Shown here piece after piece: positions 35,159-42,667 of a stretch of DNA of 64,000 nt; position 1 is the stretch's first letter, and each line of letters begins with the position of its first letter. The notes beneath the pieces are model-generated. The model made no database searches. It saw only the letters and a list, made by a program, of their open reading frames with translations, and was not told the origin of the DNA. This DNA is from DATLGB01 sp964242305 (GTDB lineage Bacteria > Actinomycetota > Thermoleophilia > Solirubrobacterales > Solirubrobacteraceae): contig CAXTBB010000016.1 in the NCBI GenBank assembly GCA_964242305.1, forward strand, positions 1 to 64,000. Reading direction: 5' to 3'. A program made the translations under genes and the position numbers.

Positions 35159-36274
35159 ATGAACACGAACATCAGAAAAGCGCTCGGACTCGCCGCCACG
35201 GCCTGCCTCGCCACGGGCGTGGTTGCGTGCGGAGACGAGAAGTCCGACAGCTCCGCCGCGCCCGCCGCGACGGCCAGCGGCGGCGGCAAGCTCTCCGGCA
35301 AGATCGCCGGTGCCGGCTCGAGCGCCCAGGACGCGGCGCAGCAGGCCTGGACCGCCGGCTTCCAGTCCGCCAACGAGGGCGTCACCATCTCCTACGACCC
35401 CGTCGGCTCCGGCGGCGGCCGTGAGCAGTTCAACGCGGGCGGCGTCCCCTTCGCCGGCACCGACTCCGCCTTCAGCACCGACGAGGGCGAGCTCGCCGGC
35501 GCCGAGAAGGTCTGCGGCGGCGTCGACAAGTTCGTCGAAGTGCCCGTCTACATCTCGCCGATCGCCCTCATCTACAACGTCGCAGGCGTCGACAAGCTGC
35601 AGCTGTCCCCCGATGTGATCGCCAAGATCTACCACGGCGACATCACCAAGTGGGACGACCCCGCGATCACCAAGGAGAACCCGGACGCCAAGCTGCCCAG
35701 CACGCGCATCACGGTCGTCCACCGCTCCGACGACTCGGGCACCACGAAGAACTTCACCGACTACATGAGCAAGACCGCGCCGGACGTCTGGACCGACGAG
35801 CCGGCCGACGGCTGGCCGATCAAGGGCCAGGAGGCCGCCGAGGGCACCTCGGGCGTCGTGGACGCCGTCCAGAACGGCAAGGACACGATCGGCTACGCCG
35901 ACAACAGCCAGGCCGGTGACCTGGGCAAGGTCGCCGTCGAGGTCGGGTCGTCGGGCGTCGAGCCGTCCCCCGAGGCCGCGTCCGCCGTCGTCGAGGCGTC
36001 CACGCTGGACAAGAACCCCGGCAAGAACATGATCACGTACACGGTCAACCGCAAGACGGACGACCCGAAGACGTACCCGATCGTCCTCGTGTCCTACGAC
36101 GCGGCGTGCACGACGTACAAGGACAAGAAGACCACCGACCTGGTCAAGGGCTACCTGAACTACATCATCAGCGCCGCCGGCCAGGACGCCGCCGCCAAGA
36201 ACGCCGGCTCCGCCCCGATCACCGACGCGATCCGCGCCAAGGCCCAGCCGGCCGTCGACGCGATCGGCTCCTAG
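35159..36274 (+). CDS. pstS: Phosphate ABC transporter substrate-binding lipoprotein
   Basis: A 371-residue protein with a lipoprotein signal (lipobox TGVVAC, Cys at about residue 24), a Ser/Ala-rich spacer, then the PstS fold. GAGSSAQDAAQQAW and YDPVGSGGGREQF bind phosphate, with FAGTDSAFS and HRSDDSGTT as further ligand loops. It captures phosphate outside the membrane for PstCAB. ATG 35159 was chosen because the signal starts there, preceded by GAGGG. It heads the coupled operon pstS-pstC-pstA-pstB-phoU. A four-unit PHO box lies just upstream, so induction at low phosphate is expected. Confidence 0.95.
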   Translation: MNTNIRKALGLAATACLATGVVACGDEKSDSSAAPAATASGGGKLSGKIAGAGSSAQDAAQQAWTAGFQSANEGVTISYDPVGSGGGREQFNAGGVPFAGTDSAFSTDEGELAGAEKVCGGVDKFVEVPVYISPIALIYNVAGVDKLQLSPDVIAKIYHGDITKWDDPAITKENPDAKLPSTRITVVHRSDDSGTTKNFTDYMSKTAPDVWTDEPADGWPIKGQEAAEGTSGVVDAVQNGKDTIGYADNSQAGDLGKVAVEVGSSGVEPSPEAASAVVEASTLDKNPGKNMITYTVNRKTDDPKTYPIVLVSYDAACTTYKDKKTTDLVKGYLNYIISAAGQDAAAKNAGSAPITDAIRAKAQPAVDAIGS

Positions 36275-36277
36275 CTC

Positions 36278-37201
36278 ATGGGCGCGCCCGTCAAGATCGT
36301 GACGAGGAAGGGGGACCGCGTGTTCTCCGGCCTCGCCACGGGGGCGGGCACGCTCATCCTGCTGCTGCTGGCCGGGGTCGCCGCCTTTCTCATCATCAAG
36401 GCGATCCCGGCCATCACCGCCGACGGGAAGTCCATCCCCGGCGGCAAGGGCCTGCTGCACTACGTGTGGCCGCTCGCCTTCGGCACCATGCTGGCAGCGG
36501 TCATCGCCATCGTCATCGCCGTCCCGATGGCGGTCGCGGTGGCGCTGTTCATCTCCTTCTACGCGCCCAAGCGCATCGCCCAGCCGCTGGGCTACCTGGT
36601 GGACCTGCTGGCCGCGATCCCCAGCGTCATCTACGGCCTGTGGGGCATCGCGGTGCTGGGGCCGGCGGCGGTCGGCGCCCAGGCGTGGCTCGCGGCCCAC
36701 CTGGACTTCATCCCCTTCTTCAAGGGCCCGCCGTCGGTGACCGGCCGCACCATGCTGGTGGTCGGCATCGTGCTCGCGGTGATGATCCTGCCGATCATCA
36801 CCGCCGTCGTGCGCGAGGTGTTCTCGCAGACGCCGCGGGCCCAGCGCGAGGCCGCGCTGGCCCTGGGCGCGACGCGCTGGGAGATGATCCGCATGACCGT
36901 GCTGCCGTTCGGGCGCTCCGCGCTGGTCTCCGCCTCCATGCTCGGCCTCGGCCGCGCGCTCGGGGAGACGATGGCGGTGGCGATCATCCTGTCCGTCTCC
37001 GGCGACGTCACCTTCAACCTGATCTCGTCGGGCAACCCGTCGACGATCGCCGCCAACGTGGCGCTGAACTTCCCGGAGTCCTCCGGGGTCGAGATCAACG
37101 CCCTGATCGCCTCCGGCCTGGTGCTGTTCGCGATCACGCTGGTCATCAACATGGGTGCGCGCGCCGTCATCGGCCGCTCGCAGCCGGGGCTCGTCCGATG
37201 A
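36278..37201 (+). CDS. pstC: Phosphate ABC transporter permease PstC
   Basis: A 307-residue membrane protein with six predicted helices (starting TGAGTLILLLLAGVAAFLII) and the conserved permease loop AALALGATRWEMIRMTVLP (EAA-type motif, contact with PstB). It forms the channel with PstA. ATG is 3 bp after the pstS stop. The stop TGA at 37199-37201 is the first triplet of the 62-bp TGA-to-ATG element, unusual for an operon whose other junctions are overlaps or very short gaps. Confidence 0.94.
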   Translation: MGAPVKIVTRKGDRVFSGLATGAGTLILLLLAGVAAFLIIKAIPAITADGKSIPGGKGLLHYVWPLAFGTMLAAVIAIVIAVPMAVAVALFISFYAPKRIAQPLGYLVDLLAAIPSVIYGLWGIAVLGPAAVGAQAWLAAHLDFIPFFKGPPSVTGRTMLVVGIVLAVMILPIITAVVREVFSQTPRAQREAALALGATRWEMIRMTVLPFGRSALVSASMLGLGRALGETMAVAIILSVSGDVTFNLISSGNPSTIAANVALNFPESSGVEINALIASGLVLFAITLVINMGARAVIGRSQPGLVR

Positions 37202-37260
37202 GCTTGAGGCCATGCCGACACAACCGGGTGTCGGTGACTGGAGCGTGTCGGTATGGGTAG
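37199..37260 (+). repeat. 62-bp TGA-to-ATG palindromic element, copy B
   Basis: It runs from the pstC stop (TGAGCTTGAG) to just past the pstA start (GGTATGGGTAG). Inverted arms CCATGCCGACAC (37210-37221) and GTGTCGGTATGG (37245-37256) enclose 23 bases. The right arm contains the pstA ATG, and a GGAG ribosome-site-like word lies before it. It is 76 percent identical (47/62) to copy A at 20115-20176. Confidence 0.75.
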
Positions 37261-38311
37261 CGCCGTCGCCGCACCCGGCGGCCTGCGCCTCGGCCGCGGC
37301 GCCCTGCCCGACTGGGCCCCGTGGGCGATCGCCGCCCTCGGCGTGCTCGTCGCCCTGGCGCTGATCGCGGGAACCGGCTTCGCTCCCGGCGTCGCGCTCG
37401 CGATCGGCGCGCTCGTCTCCATCCTGGGCATCTACGTCGCGTCGCGCTCCGTCGAGAACGCCCGCCGCGCCACCGACCGCGCCGTCACCTTCAGTGTCTC
37501 CTACGCCTTCCTGCTCGCCTGCGTCCCGCTCGTCTCCGTCCTCTACACGGTGGTCAGCAAGGGTCTCGCGCGCTTCGACACCACGTTCTTCACCGTCACC
37601 GAGCGCAACGTGATCGGGGCGGGCGGCGGCGCCTACCACGCGATCATCGGGACGCTCATCATCACCGGCGTCGCGACGCTGATGGCCGTCCCGGTCGGCA
37701 TCCTCACCGCCATCTACCTGGTCGAGTACGGGCAGGGCAAGCGCCTGGCCAGGTACCTGACCTTCTTCGTCGACGTCATGACGGGCATCCCGTCGATCGT
37801 CGCCGGGCTGTTCGTGTTCGCGCTGTTCTCGGTCTTCTTCGGCCCGGGCATCCGGCTCGGCTTCATGGGCTCCGTCGCGCTGATGGTCCTGATGATCCCG
37901 ATCGTCGTGCGCTCGACCGAGGAGGTCCTGCGGATCGTCCCCGACAAGCTGCGCGAGGCCGCCTACGGACTCGGCGTTCCCAAGTGGCGCATCATCACCA
38001 AGGTCGTGCTCCCGACGGCACTGGCGGGCATCGTCTCCGGCGTCATGCTGGCGATCTCGCGGGTCATGGGGGAGACCGCGCCGCTCGTCATCACCACGGG
38101 CGTCGTCGACTCGCTGAACGCCAACCCGTTCAGCGGGCGCATGCAGAACCTCGCCGTCTTCGCCTTCAACGAGTACAAGAGCCCCGGCATCCCGAAACAG
38201 GCGTTCATCGACCGCGCGTGGGCCGCGGCGCTTACGCTGATCCTGATCGTGATGCTCCTCAACCTGATCGGCCGATTCATCTACCGGCGGTTCGGAACGG
38301 AGATTCGATGA
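37253..38311 (+). CDS. pstA: Phosphate ABC transporter permease PstA
   Basis: A 352-residue permease, longer than usual. Two extra N-terminal helices (WAIAALGVLVALALIAGTGF and GVALAIGALVSILGIYVA) precede the usual six. The EAA-type loop is EAAYGLGVPKWRIITKVVLP, and TGIPSIVAGLFVF is a conserved PstA segment. With PstC it forms the phosphate path. The ATG at 37253 lies within the hairpin arm of the 62-bp element; the end overlaps pstB by ATGA. Confidence 0.94.
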   Translation: MGSAVAAPGGLRLGRGALPDWAPWAIAALGVLVALALIAGTGFAPGVALAIGALVSILGIYVASRSVENARRATDRAVTFSVSYAFLLACVPLVSVLYTVVSKGLARFDTTFFTVTERNVIGAGGGAYHAIIGTLIITGVATLMAVPVGILTAIYLVEYGQGKRLARYLTFFVDVMTGIPSIVAGLFVFALFSVFFGPGIRLGFMGSVALMVLMIPIVVRSTEEVLRIVPDKLREAAYGLGVPKWRIITKVVLPTALAGIVSGVMLAISRVMGETAPLVITTGVVDSLNANPFSGRMQNLAVFAFNEYKSPGIPKQAFIDRAWAAALTLILIVMLLNLIGRFIYRRFGTEIR

Positions 38312-39183
38312 CCGACATCAATGTGAACACCCCACCGAAGGCCACCACTGCCACGGGGACCGCCGAGGCGGCCGACCCGAAGCGCGCCGCCGACCCGGCA
38401 CCCGCCGGCGAGGGCCTCGAGGTCACGGACCTCAACCTCTACTACGGGGACTTCCACGCCGTCAAGGACGTCAACGTCACCATGCGCCGCAACCGCGTGA
38501 CGGCGCTGATCGGCTCGTCGGGCTGCGGCAAGTCGACCTTCCTGCGCTCGATCAACCGCATGCACGAGCTCGTCCCGGGCGCCACGGTGCGCGGCACGAT
38601 CAAGGTCGAGGACGAGGACATCTACGCCACCGGGATCGACCCCGTGAGCGTGCGCCAGAAGATCGGGATGGTCTTCCAGTCGCCCAACCCGTTCCCGACC
38701 ATGACCATCTACGAGAACGTCGCGGCCGGCCTCAAGCTCAACAACCGCAAGATGCCCAAGGCCGACATGGACGCGATCGTCGAGAAGTCGCTGCGTGGCG
38801 CGCACCTGTGGGACGAGGTCAAGGACCGCCTCGGCAAGCCCGGCGCGGGCCTGTCGGGCGGTCAGCAGCAGCGCCTCTGCATCGCCCGCGCGTGCGCGGT
38901 CGAGCCCGAGATCCTGCTCATGGACGAGCCGGCCTCCGCGCTTGACCCGATCGCCACGCTCGCCGTCGAGGATCTGATCGCGGAGCTCAAGAAGGACTTC
39001 ACGATCGTCATCGTCACGCACAACATGCAGCAGGCGGCGCGGTCGAGCGACTACACGGCCTTCTTCAACATCGAGAAGAGCGGTGACCCGGGCGAGCTCG
39101 TCGAGATCGACGAGACGGACGTGATCTTCTCCAACCCGCGCGACAAGCGGACGGAGGACTACGTCACCGGGAAGTTCGGCTAG
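38308..39183 (+). CDS. pstB: Phosphate ABC transporter ATP-binding protein
   Basis: A 291-residue ATPase with a 30-residue Ala/Thr-rich N-terminal extension. It has Walker A GSSGCGKST (about 68-76), the PstB-typical FQSPNPFPTMTIYENV Q-loop, signature LSGGQQQRLCIARA, Walker B ILLMDEPASALDP and H-loop VTHNMQQAAR. It powers phosphate uptake through PstCA. The start overlaps the pstA stop by 4 bp; phoU begins 5 bp after its stop. Confidence 0.95.
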   Translation: MTDINVNTPPKATTATGTAEAADPKRAADPAPAGEGLEVTDLNLYYGDFHAVKDVNVTMRRNRVTALIGSSGCGKSTFLRSINRMHELVPGATVRGTIKVEDEDIYATGIDPVSVRQKIGMVFQSPNPFPTMTIYENVAAGLKLNNRKMPKADMDAIVEKSLRGAHLWDEVKDRLGKPGAGLSGGQQQRLCIARACAVEPEILLMDEPASALDPIATLAVEDLIAELKKDFTIVIVTHNMQQAARSSDYTAFFNIEKSGDPGELVEIDETDVIFSNPRDKRTEDYVTGKFG

Positions 39184-39188
39184 TCGCG

Positions 39189-39884
39189 ATGCCCGAGACG
39201 GCACGATCGCAGTTCCGGGGGGAGCTCGCACTCCTCGAGGAGCAGGCGCTGGGCGCGATCGACATCGTCGTCACGTCACTGGAGCGCGCGATCGAGGCGG
39301 TCAACCACCAGGACGTCGAGCTGGCGTCGATGGTCATCGCCGACGACGATCGCGTCGACGGCCGCTTCCTCGAGGTCCATCAGTCGATCCTGTCGCTGCT
39401 GGCGCTGCAGGCCCCTGTGGCTGGTGACCTGCGGCTGATCGCCGCCGTGCTGCACGTCATCAAGCACGTGGAGCGCATGGGGGACCAGTGCGTCAACATC
39501 GCCAAGCTCGTGCCGCTGGTGGGTCACGACCCGCCGGTGGACGACGAGATGCTGCAGATGATCTGCAAGATGGGCGTGCTGGCCGGCTCGCAGGCGCGCC
39601 AGTGCAAGCAGGCGTTCGAGTTGCGTGACGTGCCGCTGGCGGAGGACCTCGTCCGCCAGGACGCGGAGATCAACCGCCTCAACCGGGCGGTGTTCCGCCG
39701 CGCGGTGGAGATCGGGACGGACGCCGACACGCGCGAGTGGGCCATGACGATGATGCTCATGGCCCGTGCGCTGGAGCGCCTGGGCGACAACGCGGTCGAC
39801 ATCGGCGAGCAGGTCGCCTTCGTGGTGACCGGCCTGTTCCGGGAGTTCTCGGACGCCTCGCGACCCCCGCAGCCGCCCGAATAA
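39189..39884 (+). CDS. phoU: Phosphate signalling regulator PhoU
   Basis: A 231-residue all-helical protein with two PhoU repeats, each holding an acidic metal-binding motif (DDDRVDGRFLEVHQ and QDAEINRLNRAVF) and followed by RLIAAVLHVIKHVERMGDQ and MARALERLGDNAVDIGEQ. PhoU represses Pho signalling when the Pst transporter is saturated and restrains uptake. It ends the first pst operon. The cognate histidine kinase gene is not in the window; the response regulator at 39990 is likely its partner in signalling. Confidence 0.94.
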   Translation: MPETARSQFRGELALLEEQALGAIDIVVTSLERAIEAVNHQDVELASMVIADDDRVDGRFLEVHQSILSLLALQAPVAGDLRLIAAVLHVIKHVERMGDQCVNIAKLVPLVGHDPPVDDEMLQMICKMGVLAGSQARQCKQAFELRDVPLAEDLVRQDAEINRLNRAVFRRAVEIGTDADTREWAMTMMLMARALERLGDNAVDIGEQVAFVVTGLFREFSDASRPPQPPE

Positions 39885-39914
39885 GCGGCGCCGAAAGGGT
39901 GCAGTTTGCGGGCG

Positions 39915-39958
39915 ATCCCGTGAACAACCTGTGACCGGGAGGTTACCGCTGGTAACCG
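39915..39958 (-). promoter_or_regulatory. PHO-box repeats upstream of the response regulator
   Basis: On the minus strand four 11-bp units occur: CGGTTACCAGC, GGTAACCTCCC, GGTCACAGGTT, GTTCACGGGAT, three of them in exact register. They lie 32-75 bp before the ATG at 39990, suggesting autoregulation. Confidence 0.65.
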
Positions 39959-39989
39959 GCGCCGCGTATCGGCTTATCCTCCGTCAGAG

Positions 39990-40775
39990 ATGCTCACCGG
40001 AACGGACAATCCGCTGCAGATCGCTGTCATCGACAATGACAGCGGCTTCCTGCAGGTGCTCACCAAGCGCCTGGACGGGTTGACCTGGCAGTACCGCGTG
40101 ACCGCCGGCCCGCTGCCGGTGGACGCCTTGGTCGCCATGCGCCTGGACGCGCTGGTCATCGACCTCTCCGTGCTCGGGCCGCAGGCGTGGACCTACCTCG
40201 AGTCGGTGGCGGGCAAGCTGCCGGCGCTCGGGATCGTCGTCGTCACCGGGCGCGCCTCCGTCGCTCAGCGCGTGCGCGGCCTGCGCATGGGCGCGGACGA
40301 CTGGATGACCAAGCCGTGCCATTCGGAGGAGCTGATCGCGCGTGTCGAGGCCGTCGTGCGGCGCCGTCGCGTATCGGAAGCGGGCGGGGACGCCGAGGCG
40401 GTGGCGGCGGGCGAGCTCGAGGTCCGTCCCGACCAGTTCCAGGCGTTCGTCCGCGGGACGTCCGTGGAGCTGACCCGGCGCGAGTACGAGCTGTTGCAGC
40501 TGCTGGCGTCTGCCGAGGGGCAGGTGCTCCAGCGCGAGGACATCTACCAGCGCGTGTGGGGCTACGCGATGGCCCACGGCGATCGCTCGGTGGACGTCTT
40601 CGTGCGCAAGCTGCGCTCCAAGCTCGAGCGCGTCTCGCCCGAGTGGCGCTACATCCACACGCACTTCGGGGTCGGCTACCGCTTCGCGGCGCTGCCGGCC
40701 GACGGCGCTCCGGCGCCGACCGACGGGGTTCCGGCGGTCGAGCCGGTGCCGGCCTCGCTGACCGTCGCCGTCTGA
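39990..40775 (+). CDS. PhoP/OmpR-family response regulator
   Basis: A 261-residue regulator. The receiver (about 9-125) has acidic pocket VIDND, phospho-acceptor Asp in LVIDLS (about 56), VVTGR and the conserved Lys in MTKPCHSEEL. The winged helix (about 140-232) includes LTRREYELLQLLAS, DRSVDVFVRKLRSKL and FGVGYRF. A Pro/Ala-rich tail follows. Position after pst-phoU and a PHO-box array in its promoter make it the probable phosphate regulator PhoP, though no kinase gene is adjacent in the window. Its effector domain resembles the stand-alone protein at 34784. Confidence 0.92.
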   Translation: MLTGTDNPLQIAVIDNDSGFLQVLTKRLDGLTWQYRVTAGPLPVDALVAMRLDALVIDLSVLGPQAWTYLESVAGKLPALGIVVVTGRASVAQRVRGLRMGADDWMTKPCHSEELIARVEAVVRRRRVSEAGGDAEAVAAGELEVRPDQFQAFVRGTSVELTRREYELLQLLASAEGQVLQREDIYQRVWGYAMAHGDRSVDVFVRKLRSKLERVSPEWRYIHTHFGVGYRFAALPADGAPAPTDGVPAVEPVPASLTVAV

Positions 40776-40798
40776 CCGGCGCGATCTAGACTCACGGC

Positions 40799-41152
40799 GT
40801 GAAGACCGCCCGCAACGTCGCCATCATCGTCGGCCTGGCGGCGCTGATCTGGCTCGCGCCCGGCGGGCTCACCGCCCGCGACACGATCTCCAACATCATT
40901 TCCGTGCTCTTCCTGGGCGGCCTGGGGTTCTTCGCCTACCGGATGTACATGGAGAACCGCTTGATGCTGTTCGACATGCCCGAGCAGCGCCGCCTGCTGC
41001 TGTACGGGAGCGCCACCACGCTGGCCTTCGCGCTGATCGCCACCCGGCGGTTCTGGGCCGACAGCGGGCCGCTCATCCTGCTCTGGTTCGCGCTCATCGG
41101 CGTCGCCGCCTACGGGTTCGCGGTCGTCATCCGCACCTGGCGCGAATACTGA
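40799..41152 (+). CDS. Small integral membrane protein
   Basis: A 117-residue protein starting with GTG. Four hydrophobic segments are visible: NVAIIVGLAALIWLAPGG, IISVLFLGGLGFFAYRMY, LLLYGSATTLAFALIA and PLILLWFALIGVAAYGFAVV. No signal peptide or known motif is present; such proteins occur widely in Thermoleophilia-type genomes (inference). It follows the response regulator by 23 bp and may be cotranscribed with it. Function unknown. Confidence 0.78.
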   Translation: MKTARNVAIIVGLAALIWLAPGGLTARDTISNIISVLFLGGLGFFAYRMYMENRLMLFDMPEQRRLLLYGSATTLAFALIATRRFWADSGPLILLWFALIGVAAYGFAVVIRTWREY

Positions 41153-41158
41153 CGCTCT

Positions 41159-41180
41159 CGCCACACTTCCGTCACACCTC
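41159..41180 (+). promoter_or_regulatory. Weak PHO-box-like repeats upstream of TadE-like genes
   Basis: CGCCACACTTC and CGTCACACCTC are adjacent 11-bp units with the xTCAC pattern, 40 bp before the ATG at 41221. Two units only, so this may be chance. Confidence 0.3.
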
Positions 41181-41220
41181 CGTCTAGATCGGCAACCCGC
41201 CCCCCGGCAGGGTTCGGCCG

Positions 41221-41559
41221 ATGCCCGACCCCCGAAGTCACCACGGCCAGGCGGCGGTGGAGCTGGCGGTGCTGCTGCCGGTCCTCGCCGTCCTGCTCGT
41301 GGGCGCGTGGCAGTGCGTCCTCGCCGCCCACACCCACTGGTCCGCCGCCGCCGCGGCCCGCGCCGCCGCGCGCGCCCACGCGCTCGGGACGGGGGAGCTC
41401 GCCGCCGCCCGCCGCACGCTGCCGGAATCGCTTGACCACCGCGTCTCGATCGACGACACGGACGCCGGCGTCGCCGTCCACCTCCGCATCCCCACCGTCC
41501 TTCCGGGTCTTCACCTCGGGACCCTCACCGCCCGCGCGACGTTCGCGGACCAGCGCTGA
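41221..41559 (+). CDS. TadE-like pseudopilin family protein
   Basis: A 112-residue protein with the TadE N-terminus: a short polar leader, then GQAAVELAVLLPVLAVLLVG, the Gly-Glu processing region plus hydrophobic helix of Flp-pilus minor pseudopilins. The rest is a small Ala-rich helix and a beta region. It probably assembles in or across the membrane with the next genes. The stop overlaps the next start (TGATG). No tadA/B/C secretion ATPase genes are in the window. Confidence 0.82.
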   Translation: MPDPRSHHGQAAVELAVLLPVLAVLLVGAWQCVLAAHTHWSAAAAARAAARAHALGTGELAAARRTLPESLDHRVSIDDTDAGVAVHLRIPTVLPGLHLGTLTARATFADQR

Positions 41560-42008
41560 TGGCGGCCTGCTGGCGCGGGCGAGCCGGTGGTTGGGCTCGC
41601 CTGACGAGCAGTTCGGCGGGGTCACCCGGCCAGGCGACGGTCGAGTTCGTGGCGCTCATCCCGATCCTCGTGCTCGTCGTGGCCGCGGTTGTGCAGGTCC
41701 TCGCCGCGGGCTCGGCTCACGAGCGCGCCGCAGCGGCGGCCGAGGCGGGCGCGGTGGCGATGCTCGAGGACGCCGATCCGAAGGCCGCGATCGAGGACGC
41801 ACTGGGCGCGGCGAGCGAGCGCGCGACGTTCGTCATCGACGGCCGCCGCGTCCGGGTGCGGGTCGAGCCGCGGGCGTTCGCGCCGCCCCTGGCCGACGCC
41901 CTGGCCTCCACCGAGGAGGCCGACGCCGGCGAGGAGGCCGACGCCGTCGCGCGCACCCTCGTCCGCGGCGGCGACGGCGAGAGCTCGCGGCCGGAGCGGC
42001 GGCGATGA
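41559..42008 (+). CDS. Second TadE-like pseudopilin family protein
   Basis: A 149-residue protein. After about 22 residues it has GQATVEFVALIPILVLVVAA, matching the TadE prepilin-like helix with the conserved Glu. The C-terminal half is acidic and Ala-rich. It is coupled to the TadE gene before (TGATG) and the gene after (ATGA). Two tandem TadE proteins followed by a TadG-like fusion suggest a minor-pilin or envelope complex. The true start may be internal, since the first 20 residues are unlike a leader peptide. Confidence 0.8.
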   Translation: MAACWRGRAGGWARLTSSSAGSPGQATVEFVALIPILVLVVAAVVQVLAAGSAHERAAAAAEAGAVAMLEDADPKAAIEDALGAASERATFVIDGRRVRVRVEPRAFAPPLADALASTEEADAGEEADAVARTLVRGGDGESSRPERRR

Positions 42009-42087
42009 GTGAGCTGCTGACCCGTGCCGGCGACGCCGAAGACGTGGCCGGGCGACCGGCGATGAGTGAGCTGCTGACCCGTGCCGG
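42000..42087 (+). repeat. 31-bp direct repeat duplicating a gene start
   Basis: The 31-bp sequence at 42000-42030 recurs at 42057-42087 (offset 57 bp, 19 codons). Both copies encode MSELLTRAG, so the following gene has two identical in-frame starts (42005 and 42062). Confidence 0.85.
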
Positions 42088-42667
42088 GGCGCTCTTCGTC
42101 GCCCCCGCCACCGCCCCCGCGCGGCCCGTGGAGGCCCGCTCGCCAGCGGACATCGTCGCGGTGCTGGCGCCGGAGGACGTCCTGCTCGCCGTCGCCGGTG
42201 GCGTGGCCGCCACCCTCCGCCACGCCCACCGGGCGCGCACCGTGCTGCTGCTGGTGCCGGCGCCGCTGGCCACCCGCCGCCCGGCGCTCCCGCCCGCGCA
42301 GGCCCTCGCCCGCCGGCTGGCCGAGCGCGACGTGCCGGCCGCCGCGGCCGGCGCCACCGTGCGGGTCGGCCTGCCCGCGGACGGGGTGGACGAGGCGTGG
42401 CGGGCGATCACCGCCGCGTCGGGCGCTCCGACCGTGATCGCCCTCCACGAGCGCGCGGACGCCTACGACGCCCTGCTCGCCGGGGCCGACCAGCTCCTGC
42501 TCGCCCCACCGCCCGACGCCGCGCTCACCGACCTCGCGCTGGCGTCGCTGGCCACCCTCGGACCGCCCGCGACGCTCGTTGCCGCGCCGCGCGGAGCCGT
42601 CGCCCGCCGCCTCGCCGCGCTCGGCCTCGCCCGCGTCCCGCTCGCCCCCACCGAGGTCCCGGCATGA
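42005..42667 (+). CDS. Hypothetical protein in TadE/TadG cluster
   Basis: A 220-residue (or 201-residue, from the second start) Ala-rich protein. Alternating hydrophobic strands and helices such as VLLAVAGGVAATLRHAH, ARTVLLLVPAPLA and APTVIALHERADAYDALLAGADQLLLAPPP suggest a Rossmann-like alpha/beta fold without an obvious nucleotide loop. It has no signal peptide. It lies between the TadE2 gene and the TadG-like fusion, overlapping both by 4 bp (ATGA), so it presumably works with them in the envelope complex. The family is not recognised. Confidence 0.7.
   Translation: MSELLTRAGDAEDVAGRPAMSELLTRAGALFVAPATAPARPVEARSPADIVAVLAPEDVLLAVAGGVAATLRHAHRARTVLLLVPAPLATRRPALPPAQALARRLAERDVPAAAAGATVRVGLPADGVDEAWRAITAASGAPTVIALHERADAYDALLAGADQLLLAPPPDAALTDLALASLATLGPPATLVAAPRGAVARRLAALGLARVPLAPTEVPA

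Noticed and set aside
35099..37639. Open minus-strand frame of about 850 codons across pstS-pstC-pstA
   Set aside because: Antisense to three clearly recognised genes; the Gly/Asp/Arg-rich composition is the usual shadow of GC-rich coding DNA.
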